The notes under the pieces: model-generated
What the model was told of the DNA's origin: nothing
The model's input: only the letters and a program-made list of their open reading frames with translations
Databases searched by the model: none
Made by a program: the position numbers and the translations under genes
Part shown: piece after piece, positions 1 to 5,542 of the stretch
Position numbering within the stretch: the first letter of the stretch is position 1
Layout: each line of letters starts with the position of its first letter
NCBI GenBank assembly: GCA_012270135.1
Contig: JAAXIW010000388.1
Span: forward strand, 1-5,542
From: Brevundimonas sp.
GTDB lineage: Bacteria; Pseudomonadota; Alphaproteobacteria; Caulobacterales; Caulobacteraceae
Direction: 5' to 3'
Length of the DNA stretch: 5,542 nt

Positions 1-429
1 CGGGCCGCGCGCGACGAGACGCGGGAACTGCTCACCAGCCTCGCTGTCGCCGAGGCGGTCGAGCGAATCGCGCGGCCTCAGTCGACGCCGTTCTGGTCGC
101 TGCCGACCCAGATCGCCCGGGTCGAGGCGGCGGGCTTTTACAGCACCGCCTACCGGCTGCGGCTGCAGCAACTTCTGGCTACGCCCCTGATGTTCGCGGC
201 CATGTCGATTCTGGCGGCCGCCTTCTCGCTGCGGCTGATGCGATTGGGCGATCTGGCGCGCATGAGTCTGGCGGCGGTCGTGCTCGGCTTCGGCTTCTTC
301 TTCGTCAACCAGGCGGCGTCGGCGTTCGGCTCGGCCGAGGTGATCCCGCCGTGGCTGGCGGCCTGGCTGCCGCCCTTGCTGACGGCGCTCGCCGCCTTCA
401 CCTTGCTGTTCTATACCGAAGACGGCTAA
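1..429 (+). CDS. lptG: LptG, LPS export ABC transporter permease (3' part only)
   Basis: This is the C-terminal 142 residues of an LptF/LptG-family permease; the reading frame is open from base 1, so the start lies upstream. With LptF and the ATPase LptB, LptG extracts LPS from the inner membrane and passes it to the periplasmic Lpt bridge. Visible here are the end of the periplasmic domain, the family-typical FWSLPTQI segment (about fragment residues 36-43), an amphipathic YRLRLQQLLATP stretch leading into a first membrane helix (about 58-78), a second (about 88-108, rich in F/G/V) and a third (about 118-139), ending FTLLFYTEDG. Three terminal helices fit the LptF/G fold, and E. coli LptG is about 360 aa, so roughly 40% is present. 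LptG is preferred over its paralogue LptF because lptD follows directly, as is usual in alphaproteobacteria. An internal ATG at 190 is not a start, since homologous sequence continues upstream of it. Confidence 0.9.
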   Translation, partial: RAARDETRELLTSLAVAEAVERIARPQSTPFWSLPTQIARVEAAGFYSTAYRLRLQQLLATPLMFAAMSILAAAFSLRLMRLGDLARMSLAAVVLGFGFFFVNQAASAFGSAEVIPPWLAAWLPPLLTALAAFTLLFYTEDG

Positions 430-465
430 GCGAACCCTCGCCCCGTCCTCCTTTCGCCGCCCATC

Positions 466-472
466 GAGTGAG
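466..472 (+). promoter_or_regulatory. Probable weak ribosome binding site of lptD
   Basis: GAGTGAG lies five bases before the ATG at 478 and is a partial match to the anti-Shine-Dalgarno sequence. A TGA (475-477) sits in frame immediately before the ATG, so translation of lptD cannot begin further upstream. The 48-nt gap after lptG shows no convincing promoter or terminator by eye. Confidence 0.5.
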
Positions 473-477
473 CCTGA

Positions 478-2928
478 ATGCCGCGTGACCGCCACGCCGA
501 AACAGGAGCCCTGCGTCTCCGGCTTCTGGCCGGGGCGGCGGCCGTGGCCGTGGCGTCGTGGAGCGGCGTCGCCCAGGCCCAGCAGGCCCCGCCGACCGGC
601 GGCCCCACGGCGCAGCCCGGCCCCGACGGCCTGACGCCGGAAGCGATCTACCTGGAAGCGGAGACGACGTCGCGCGACGGCGATGTGATTTCCGCGAACG
701 GCGGGACGGAGCGCGTTCTGGCCCGGTTCCGCAACACCACCCTGCGCGCCGGCAGCCTGACCTATGACCTGAACCTCGGCGTGGCGACGGCGGACGACCG
801 GGTCGAATTCGTCGATCCCGAAGGCAATGTCGTCTTCGCCAGCCATCTGGAGCTCGACTCCGACCTGAAGGCCGGCGTCGCCGTGGATTTCGCCACCCGC
901 TTCAGCAACGGGGCCAGCCTGATGGCGGCCACGGCGGTTCGCCGCAGCGAAAACGTCAACGAACTCAACTACGTCCTGTTCACTCCCTGTCCGATCTGCG
1001 ACGCCGAGGGCAATCCGAAGGAACCCAGCATCGCCATACAGGCGGAGAAGGTGGTTCAGGACGAGAGCCTGCGCGCCGTTCTCTACCGCAACGCCGTGTT
1101 CCGCGTCGGCGGCGTTCCGGTCTTCTACCTGCCGTACTTCGCCCACCCCGACCCGACGGTCGACCGCGCGTCCGGCTTCCTCGTGCCGATCCCCAGCTAT
1201 GACGAAGGGCGGGGCTTCAGCCTCGAAGTCCCCTATCTGCGGGTGGTGTCGCCATCCGAGGACTGGCTGATCAGCCCGCAGATCAACAGCCGCGTCGCCC
1301 CGCTGCTGAACCTGCAATGGCGGCGCCGGTTCGCGGACGGCACGGTCGTACTGCGCGGCGGCTACACCTACGAACGCAATTTCGGCGACTTCGATCTCGA
1401 CAGCGACGGCGACGCCGAGAGCAACGTCAAATTCGGCGACCGCACCAGCAGAAGCTACTTCCTCGGGCATGGCCGGTTCGATCCGGAAGGCCCCTGGCGC
1501 TGGGGCTTTACGGCCGAACGCACCTCCGACAAGACGCTGTTCGACCGCTACGACGTGCGCGATCCGTATCAGGACAACGGTCTCTACTACGGTGATCAGC
1601 GCCGGCTGATCAGCCAGATCTACGCCGAGCACCAGACCGACCGTTCCTACGTCTCGGTCGCCGCCTTCACCCTGCAGAGCCTGCGCGTGGTCGAGTTCGA
1701 TCCGGTCACGCCGGCCCTCAACGAGTTCGAGCGCGACGGAGCCCTGCCGGTCGTCGCCCCCCTGATCGAGGCGCGATGGGAGCCGGACGGTCCGGTTCTG
1801 GGTGGGCGGCTGCGTCTGCGCGGCTCGGCGGTGGCCCTGCATCGCGACGACTATGTGGGCAGCCCGGTGCTCAGACCCGGCGTTATTCCGGCGGGCCCGA
1901 CGGGGGGGCTGCCCGGTGTCGACAGCCGTCGGATTTCGGCCCAGGTCGACTGGCGCAAGACCATGATCTCACCGGCCGGGGTGCGCTGGGAGCCGTTCGT
2001 CGACCTGCGCGCCGACCATTATTCCGTCGCGGACCTGCCGCCCGCCCTGGGCCTCAACGAGGAATCGATCGGTCGGGGACGCGCCACCGCGGGCATCGAT
2101 GTCAGCTATCCGCTCATCCGGCGATTTGGCGGCACGGAGATGATCCTCGAGCCGATGGCCCAGCTGTCGCTCTCGACGGACCCCGATCTTGATCCGCGGA
2201 TCCCCAACGAGGACAGCGCGACGATCGAACTCGACGAGGGCTCGCTGTTCAGGGTGGACCGGTTCCCCGGTCACGATCTCTACGAAGGCGGCCTGCGCTT
2301 CACGACGGGCGCACGGACCACGCTGCGCTGGGATGGCGGGCGGCAGGCGAGCCTGTTCATCGGCCGCAGCTTCCGCTCGGACGAGGAGCCGGCCTTCCTG
2401 ATTCCCGTGCCCGACGCCCCGGCCGACCTCTATGATCCCACCGGCCTGGCCTCGGACACGTCCGATTGGGTCGTGCAGGGAGATTTCTCGCCCTCGGACC
2501 GGATCCGCGGCTGGGGCCACGCCACGATCGATTCCGGCGGCAATGTGCGGCGAGCCGAAATCGCCGTCGACGGCCGCTGGGGTCGGCGAAATCTGGCGAC
2601 CGTCAGCTATATCCTCGACCGCTCCAACCCGTTGGCCGGTCCGAACAATCGCAACTATGAGTTCGTGCAGCTGGCCGGCCAGCAGTTCCTGTACGGCAAC
2701 TGGGGCGTGGCCTTCGCCGGGATCGCCGATCTCGAGCGGACCCCGCGCCCGGGGCAGCCCGATCCGGGTTATCTTGTGCAGTCTGAAATCGGTCTCCTTT
2801 TCGATGACGACTGCTTCCGGTTCGAACTCGGCTGGCGGCGCGACAATACCAGCGTCAGGCCGTCCGGCCCTTCGGAAGGCCCTTATGTGCGCCTAACCCT
2901 CGCCACTTTCGGCGGTACAGGATATTGA
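478..2928 (+). CDS. lptD: LptD, outer-membrane LPS assembly protein
   Basis: The 816-aa product is the outer-membrane barrel that, with the lipoprotein LptE (not in this window), receives LPS from the LptA bridge and inserts it into the outer leaflet. A Sec signal peptide ends at VAQA (predicted cleavage after A34), followed by a Pro/Gly-rich spacer. An OstA/LptA-like beta-jellyroll starts near residue 57 and its first part runs to about 139; the N-terminal domain continues through the PVFYLPYF signature (214-221). The barrel region starts around the conserved R-x-SGFLVP (230-236). The LptD signature LFRVDRFPGHDLYEGG is at 590-605, preceded by IPNEDS. The chain ends GGTGY, with a terminal aromatic residue typical of BAM substrates. 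Only three cysteines occur: C171 and C174 (CPIC) and C779. Length is close to the 784 aa of E. coli LptD. The start is fixed by an in-frame TGA directly upstream. The protein is probably co-expressed with lptG and is a likely client of the SurA encoded next. Confidence 0.96.
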   Translation: MPRDRHAETGALRLRLLAGAAAVAVASWSGVAQAQQAPPTGGPTAQPGPDGLTPEAIYLEAETTSRDGDVISANGGTERVLARFRNTTLRAGSLTYDLNLGVATADDRVEFVDPEGNVVFASHLELDSDLKAGVAVDFATRFSNGASLMAATAVRRSENVNELNYVLFTPCPICDAEGNPKEPSIAIQAEKVVQDESLRAVLYRNAVFRVGGVPVFYLPYFAHPDPTVDRASGFLVPIPSYDEGRGFSLEVPYLRVVSPSEDWLISPQINSRVAPLLNLQWRRRFADGTVVLRGGYTYERNFGDFDLDSDGDAESNVKFGDRTSRSYFLGHGRFDPEGPWRWGFTAERTSDKTLFDRYDVRDPYQDNGLYYGDQRRLISQIYAEHQTDRSYVSVAAFTLQSLRVVEFDPVTPALNEFERDGALPVVAPLIEARWEPDGPVLGGRLRLRGSAVALHRDDYVGSPVLRPGVIPAGPTGGLPGVDSRRISAQVDWRKTMISPAGVRWEPFVDLRADHYSVADLPPALGLNEESIGRGRATAGIDVSYPLIRRFGGTEMILEPMAQLSLSTDPDLDPRIPNEDSATIELDEGSLFRVDRFPGHDLYEGGLRFTTGARTTLRWDGGRQASLFIGRSFRSDEEPAFLIPVPDAPADLYDPTGLASDTSDWVVQGDFSPSDRIRGWGHATIDSGGNVRRAEIAVDGRWGRRNLATVSYILDRSNPLAGPNNRNYEFVQLAGQQFLYGNWGVAFAGIADLERTPRPGQPDPGYLVQSEIGLLFDDDCFRFELGWRRDNTSVRPSGPSEGPYVRLTLATFGGTGY
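1593..1612. repeat. Perfect inverted repeat inside lptD (8-bp arms, 4-nt loop)
   Basis: TGATCAGC at 1593-1600 is followed by GCCG and then its exact reverse complement GCTGATCA at 1605-1612. The RNA could form an 8-bp hairpin with a tetraloop. It falls within codons of the lptD barrel region (protein around GDQRRLISQ). No U-tract follows, so it is not an intrinsic terminator. A function is not supported; a chance origin is plausible in 5.5 kb. Confidence 0.6.
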
Positions 2929-3025
2929 CGGGGCGACAGGCGCCGGCCGGCGTGCGATTTCGGTCGCGCGCAGGCTGCCAGAACGGGCCTCGAACCCACG
3001 GCGCCGCTTGAGGAACCAGGACGAC
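2929..3025 (+). other. lptD-surA intergenic gap with a 12-nt palindrome
   Basis: This 97-nt spacer is the longest non-coding stretch in the window. It contains the self-complementary CGCCGGCCGGCG at 2941-2952, which in RNA could give only a 4-bp stem with a 4-nt loop. No U-run follows, so I do not call a terminator. I could not identify a sigma70-type promoter or a TTAA-N7-TTAA CtrA-type site. The end of the gap carries the surA ribosome binding site. An internal promoter for surA-pdxA-rsmA would most naturally lie here or within the 3' end of lptD, but the sequence does not show one. Confidence 0.4.
3010..3021 (+). promoter_or_regulatory. Ribosome binding site deciding the surA start
   Basis: GAGGA at 3010-3014 lies 11 bases before the ATG at 3026, and a second AGGA at 3018-3021 lies 4 bases before it. 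An alternative TTG start at 3008 would overlap the GAGGA motif and would add six polar residues (RNQDD after the initiator) ahead of an already complete signal peptide. The ATG at 3026 is therefore preferred. Confidence 0.7.
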
Positions 3026-4366
3026 ATGCGTTTTCAGCGTTATTTGACGGGCGTGGCGATCGCCGCCCTCCTGGCCGGAACGGCCATGGCCCAGACCGCT
3101 CCCCAGGAGCCGGCGGCGGCGGGCACGCTGAATCCCGCGGCTGGACAGGCCCCGCCCGCCACGCCGCCCGCGGCACCCCAGTTCCAGATGGCCGACGGCA
3201 TCCTCGCCACCGTCAACGACAGCGTCATCACCGGCTTCGACCTTCGCCAGCGCATGCTGCTGCTGATCGCCATGACCCAGGTCCAGCCCACGCCCGAGAA
3301 CATTCCCGCCATCCAGCAGGAAGCCCTCAACGCCCTGATCGACGAACGCCTTCAGGCTCAGGAACTGAGGAACTACGAGACGCTCGTCGTCAGCGACGAG
3401 GAGGTGAATGAGGAACTCGCGGCCATGGCCCAGGAGGTCGGGGTCACGCCGGACGCCTATCTGGCGTTTCTCGAGGCCGGCGGTATTCGCGCGCAGACGC
3501 TGCGCGAGCAGCTGCGCACCCAGATCGGATGGCAGCAACTGGTCGGCGGCCGCTTCCAGAGCCGCGCCAGGGTCAGCAAGGGCGCTGTCGACGCCGCCAT
3601 GCGCCAATTGTCCGAAGCCGCCTCGAAGAAACAGTACCTGATCGGCGAAATCTACATCGAGGCCGCCCGGGTCGGCGGCCAGCAGGCCGCGATGAACGGC
3701 GCGGCCCAGCTGGTTCAGCAGATGGTGCAGGGCGCTCCTTTCCAGAATGTCGCGCAGCAGTTCTCGGCCGCGCCCTCCGCCGCGCGGGGCGGCGACGCGG
3801 GCTGGATCGTCGCCGGCGCCGTCAATCCGACCCTTCAGGCGGCGATGGACCAGCTTGAAGTCGGCCAGCTTTCCCGGCCGATTCCGGTCGAGGGGGGCGT
3901 GTACATCATCTACATGCGGGACAAACGCGACGGCGCGTCCGCGAGCCTGGTCCAGCTGAAGCAGGTGATGGTTGAGCTGCCGGAGACGGCGAGCGACGCC
4001 GAGGTGACGGCGGCGACGCAACGTCTGGCCGCGCTGCAGCCGCAGCTGACCTGCGATAACATGCTGCAGCGTGCGACGTCGGAGCAGGGCCTGCTCGGCG
4101 CCGACCTCGGCGAGGCCGATGTCCAGAACCTGGCGCCTCAGTTCCAGCAGGTGGGCCGCTCGGCCCCTGTCGGCACGGTCAGCTCCCCGGTCCGCACCCC
4201 TCTGGGCCTGCACCTTCTCGCCGTCTGCGGTCGTCGCGTCGGCGGGGCCGAGGCTCCGGACCCCCGCGCTGTCGAGGGCCAACTGTTCCGCCAGAACCTT
4301 GCCAACCTGGGCCGCCGCTACATGCGCGATCTGCGCGAGGACGCCCTGATCGAGTTCAAACAGTGA
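3026..4366 (+). CDS. surA: SurA-type periplasmic chaperone / peptidyl-prolyl cis-trans isomerase
   Basis: The 446-aa product resembles SurA, which binds unfolded outer-membrane proteins in the periplasm and delivers them to BAM. A signal peptide ends at AMA (predicted cleavage after A22), followed by an Ala/Pro-rich linker to about residue 55. The SurA N-terminal chaperone domain begins at DGILATVNDSVITGFDLRQR (57 onward) and runs to about 180. A parvulin-like domain spans about 201-302, with the typical GGDAGWIV, VNPTLQAAMDQLEVGQLS and GGVYIIYMRDKR blocks. A second, divergent parvulin-like domain spans about 308-410 (VGTVSSPVRTPLGLHLLAVCGRR), followed by a helical C-terminal tail ending EFKQ that would pack back on the N-domain. 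Its only cysteines, C343 and C401, are both in the second domain. The length and domain order match E. coli SurA (428 aa). Placement directly after lptD, a classic SurA client, supports the call. A generic PpiC/parvulin protein is the alternative, but the two-domain layout and the context argue for SurA. Confidence 0.9.
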   Translation: MRFQRYLTGVAIAALLAGTAMAQTAPQEPAAAGTLNPAAGQAPPATPPAAPQFQMADGILATVNDSVITGFDLRQRMLLLIAMTQVQPTPENIPAIQQEALNALIDERLQAQELRNYETLVVSDEEVNEELAAMAQEVGVTPDAYLAFLEAGGIRAQTLREQLRTQIGWQQLVGGRFQSRARVSKGAVDAAMRQLSEAASKKQYLIGEIYIEAARVGGQQAAMNGAAQLVQQMVQGAPFQNVAQQFSAAPSAARGGDAGWIVAGAVNPTLQAAMDQLEVGQLSRPIPVEGGVYIIYMRDKRDGASASLVQLKQVMVELPETASDAEVTAATQRLAALQPQLTCDNMLQRATSEQGLLGADLGEADVQNLAPQFQQVGRSAPVGTVSSPVRTPLGLHLLAVCGRRVGGAEAPDPRAVEGQLFRQNLANLGRRYMRDLREDALIEFKQ

Positions 4367-5364
4367 CCCCGGCCCCGCCGCTGGCCCTGACCATGGGCGA
4401 GCCGGCGGGCGTTGGACCCGAGATAATCGCCGCCGCCTGGCGGGCGCTGACGGACGGGCTGCAGCCCTTCGCCGTCGTCGGCGACGCGGCCCTGATGCGG
4501 GCGCAGGGCGTACCGGTGCACGCGATCACGGCCCCCTCCGAAGCCGCCGAAGCCTTCGCTCGCGCCGTGCCGGTCCTGGACTCTCCCCTGCCCGCGCCGG
4601 TCACTCCGGGCCGGCCCGATCCGGCCAACGCCGGCGCGGTCGCGGACTGGATCGAACAGGCGGTCAACCTCGCTCTCGCCGGCGAGGTCGCGGGCCTGGT
4701 CACCGCCCCGATCGCCAAGGCCCCGCTCTACGCCGCCGGTTTCCGCTTTCCCGGCCACACCGAATTCATCGCCGAACTGACCGCCGAGGCCCCCTTCGCA
4801 GGCGTGCGCGGGCCGGTGATGATGCTGACGGCCAGGGACCTGCGCGCCTGTCTGGTGACCATCCACGCGCCGCTGGCCGAGGTGCCTGAGCTGGTCACCG
4901 CCGAGCGCGTCCGCCGCGCCGCCCGGGTCGTGCACGAGGCGATGCGGCGGGACTTCGGCATCGCGAGGCCGCGGCTGGCCCTCGCCGGCCTGAATCCGCA
5001 TGCGGGCGAGAGCGGAGCGCTGGGGCTGGAGGAGATCGAGGTGCTGGCCCCGGCGGCGGCGGCCCTGCGGCAGGAGGGGATCGCCATCACTGACCCGCAG
5101 CCCGCCGACACCCTGTTCCACGACGAAGCCCGGGGCGGCTACGACGCCGTGCTGTGCCTTTACCACGACCAGGCCCTGATCCCGGTCAAGACGCTCGACT
5201 TCTGGGGCGGGGTGAACGCCACCCTCGGCCTTCCGGTGGTGCGCACCTCGCCGGACCACGGCACGGGCTTCGACATCGCGGGCCAAGGCGTCGCCCGGGC
5301 CGACAGCCTGATCGCGGCGGTCAAGCTGGCGGGAGAGATGGCGGCGGCGCGCGCCGCCCTGTAA
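4363..5364 (+). CDS. pdxA: PdxA, 4-hydroxythreonine-4-phosphate dehydrogenase
   Basis: The 333-aa cytoplasmic enzyme oxidises 4-phosphohydroxy-L-threonine with NAD(P)+, after which PdxJ condenses the decarboxylated product with deoxyxylulose 5-phosphate to make pyridoxine 5'-phosphate. The N-terminus LALTMGEPAGVGPEI is the family signature. GHTEF carries H132. The three residues matching the divalent-metal-binding histidines of E. coli PdxA (H166, H211, H266) are present as H168 (TIHAPL), H213 (GLNPHAGE) and H268 (LYHDQAL), and the conserved SPDHGTGFDIAG lies around 296-307. Length is close to the 329 aa of the E. coli enzyme, so it looks intact and active. Translation starts at GTG 4363, sharing GTGA with the surA stop; the next candidate, ATG 4393, would remove the first beta-strand. 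There is no strong Shine-Dalgarno (only GAG at 4352-4354), so translational coupling to surA is likely. Confidence 0.96.
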   Translation: MTPAPPLALTMGEPAGVGPEIIAAAWRALTDGLQPFAVVGDAALMRAQGVPVHAITAPSEAAEAFARAVPVLDSPLPAPVTPGRPDPANAGAVADWIEQAVNLALAGEVAGLVTAPIAKAPLYAAGFRFPGHTEFIAELTAEAPFAGVRGPVMMLTARDLRACLVTIHAPLAEVPELVTAERVRRAARVVHEAMRRDFGIARPRLALAGLNPHAGESGALGLEEIEVLAPAAAALRQEGIAITDPQPADTLFHDEARGGYDAVLCLYHDQALIPVKTLDFWGGVNATLGLPVVRTSPDHGTGFDIAGQGVARADSLIAAVKLAGEMAAARAAL

Positions 5365-5369
5365 GCAGC

Positions 5370-5374
5370 GGGAG
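5370..5374 (+). promoter_or_regulatory. Shine-Dalgarno-like GGGAG abutting the rsmA start
   Basis: GGGAG runs directly into the GTG start at 5374, its last G being the first base of the start codon. The spacing is too short for an ordinary ribosome binding site, so initiation probably depends on ribosomes finishing pdxA nine bases upstream. Confidence 0.4.
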
Positions 5375-5542
5375 TGACCGACCTCCCCTCCCTCCGCGAA
5401 ACGCTCGACGCTCACGGTCTCCTCGCCAAGAAGAGTTTCGGGCAGCATTTCCTGCTCGACCTGAATGTGACGCGGAAGATCGTGCGGCTGGCGGGGCCGT
5501 TCGGGGGACGCAGCATCATCGAGGTCGGCCCGGGGCCGGGCG
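5374..5542 (+). CDS. rsmA: RsmA/KsgA, 16S rRNA adenine dimethyltransferase (5' part only)
   Basis: Fifty-six codons are visible before the window ends. The family enzyme uses SAM to dimethylate two adjacent adenines (A1518 and A1519 in E. coli numbering) in the 3'-terminal helix of 16S rRNA, late in small-subunit assembly. The N-terminal signature KKSFGQHFLLD (residues 19-29) and the SAM-binding motif I, IIEVGPGPG (48-56), are both present. GTG 5374 is the only usable start: the pdxA stop TAA at 5362 is in the same frame, and no other start codon lies between it and the conserved N-terminus. The pdxA-rsmA pairing is common in proteobacteria, including E. coli. The C-terminal RNA-binding part lies outside the window. 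Confidence 0.95.
   Translation, partial: MTDLPSLRETLDAHGLLAKKSFGQHFLLDLNVTRKIVRLAGPFGGRSIIEVGPGPG

Noticed and set aside
1776..2192. Alternative + strand open frame (138 codons) inside lptD.
   Set aside because: Its R/G/A/P-rich composition is that of a frame-shifted GC-rich gene, and the lptD frame is continuous and motif-bearing here.
2191..2202. Palindrome GATCCGCGGATC within lptD.
   Set aside because: It has no loop for a stable hairpin, is explained by codons for a conserved LptD segment, and such 12-nt palindromes are expected in GC-rich DNA.
1969..2520. Open frame on the - strand (183 codons) within lptD.
   Set aside because: Antisense shadow of the conserved LptD barrel region, with no recognisable motif and no separate ribosome binding site.
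2941..2952. CGCCGGCCGGCG as an intrinsic terminator after lptD.
   Set aside because: The stem can be only four base pairs with a four-base loop, and no U-tract follows.
3008..3025. TTG at 3008 as the surA start.
   Set aside because: It overlaps the GAGGA ribosome binding site and would add polar residues before a complete signal peptide. ATG 3026 has properly spaced Shine-Dalgarno motifs.
2855..4282. Long open frame on the - strand (475 codons) opposite surA.
   Set aside because: It is a mirror of surA codon bias in GC-rich DNA. Its translation is dominated by R, G, H, L and D with no domain, signal or membrane pattern, and surA on the other strand has clear family motifs throughout.
65..4996. 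GANTC sites (CcrM methylation motif of Caulobacter relatives), for example at 65, 207, 856, 2062, 2400, 2530, 3130, 4579 and 4992.
   Set aside because: All those found lie inside coding sequence and none in an intergenic gap, so they give no support for methylation-controlled promoters here.
4318..5448. Long open frame on the - strand (376 codons) opposite pdxA.
   Set aside because: Low-complexity, G/R/D/H-rich translation antisense to an intact PdxA with all its metal-site histidines. It also crosses into rsmA, as a shadow frame would.

Overview
The window is a short, gap-poor stretch of GC-rich DNA (by eye about two thirds G+C) in which every recognisable gene lies on the + strand. It reads as one outer-membrane-biogenesis operon: the 3' end of lptG, complete lptD, complete surA, complete pdxA, and the 5' end of rsmA (ksgA). 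High GC, GTG starts, an lptG-lptD junction upstream of surA-pdxA-rsmA, and the style of the proteins (alphaproteobacterial LptD with a CxxC and one C-terminal Cys, a short SurA with an Ala/Pro-rich leader) suggest an alphaproteobacterium, most likely Caulobacteraceae such as Brevundimonas or Caulobacter. The genus is an inference that I could not test.

Layout: 1-429 is the last 142 codons of LptG, an inner-membrane subunit of the LPS export ABC transporter. After a 48-nt gap, 478-2928 encodes LptD (816 aa), the outer-membrane barrel that inserts LPS into the outer leaflet. A 97-nt gap, the longest in the window, holds a 12-nt palindrome and the surA ribosome binding site. 3026-4366 encodes a SurA-type periplasmic chaperone/peptidyl-prolyl isomerase (446 aa). 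Its stop overlaps the GTG start of pdxA by four bases (GTGA). PdxA (4363-5364, 333 aa) is a 4-hydroxythreonine-4-phosphate dehydrogenase for de novo pyridoxal phosphate synthesis. Nine bases after its stop, rsmA begins at a GTG (5374) and runs off the window after its SAM-binding motif.

How the genes work together: LptG (inner-membrane extraction) and LptD (outer-membrane insertion) are the two ends of the LPS bridge. In enterobacteria SurA is the chaperone that delivers LptD and other barrels to the BAM complex, so the first three genes form a coherent unit. PdxA and RsmA are metabolic and ribosome-maturation enzymes that travel with surA in many proteobacteria, including E. coli (lptD-surA-pdxA-rsmA), without an obvious mechanistic link.

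I see no mobile element, CRISPR, tRNA/rRNA, phage gene or candidate new system. This is a conserved core region. The points worth a second look are details: the cysteine arrangement of LptD and SurA, an Asp-rich loop in LptD, a perfect inverted repeat inside lptD, and the start-site architecture of surA, pdxA and rsmA.
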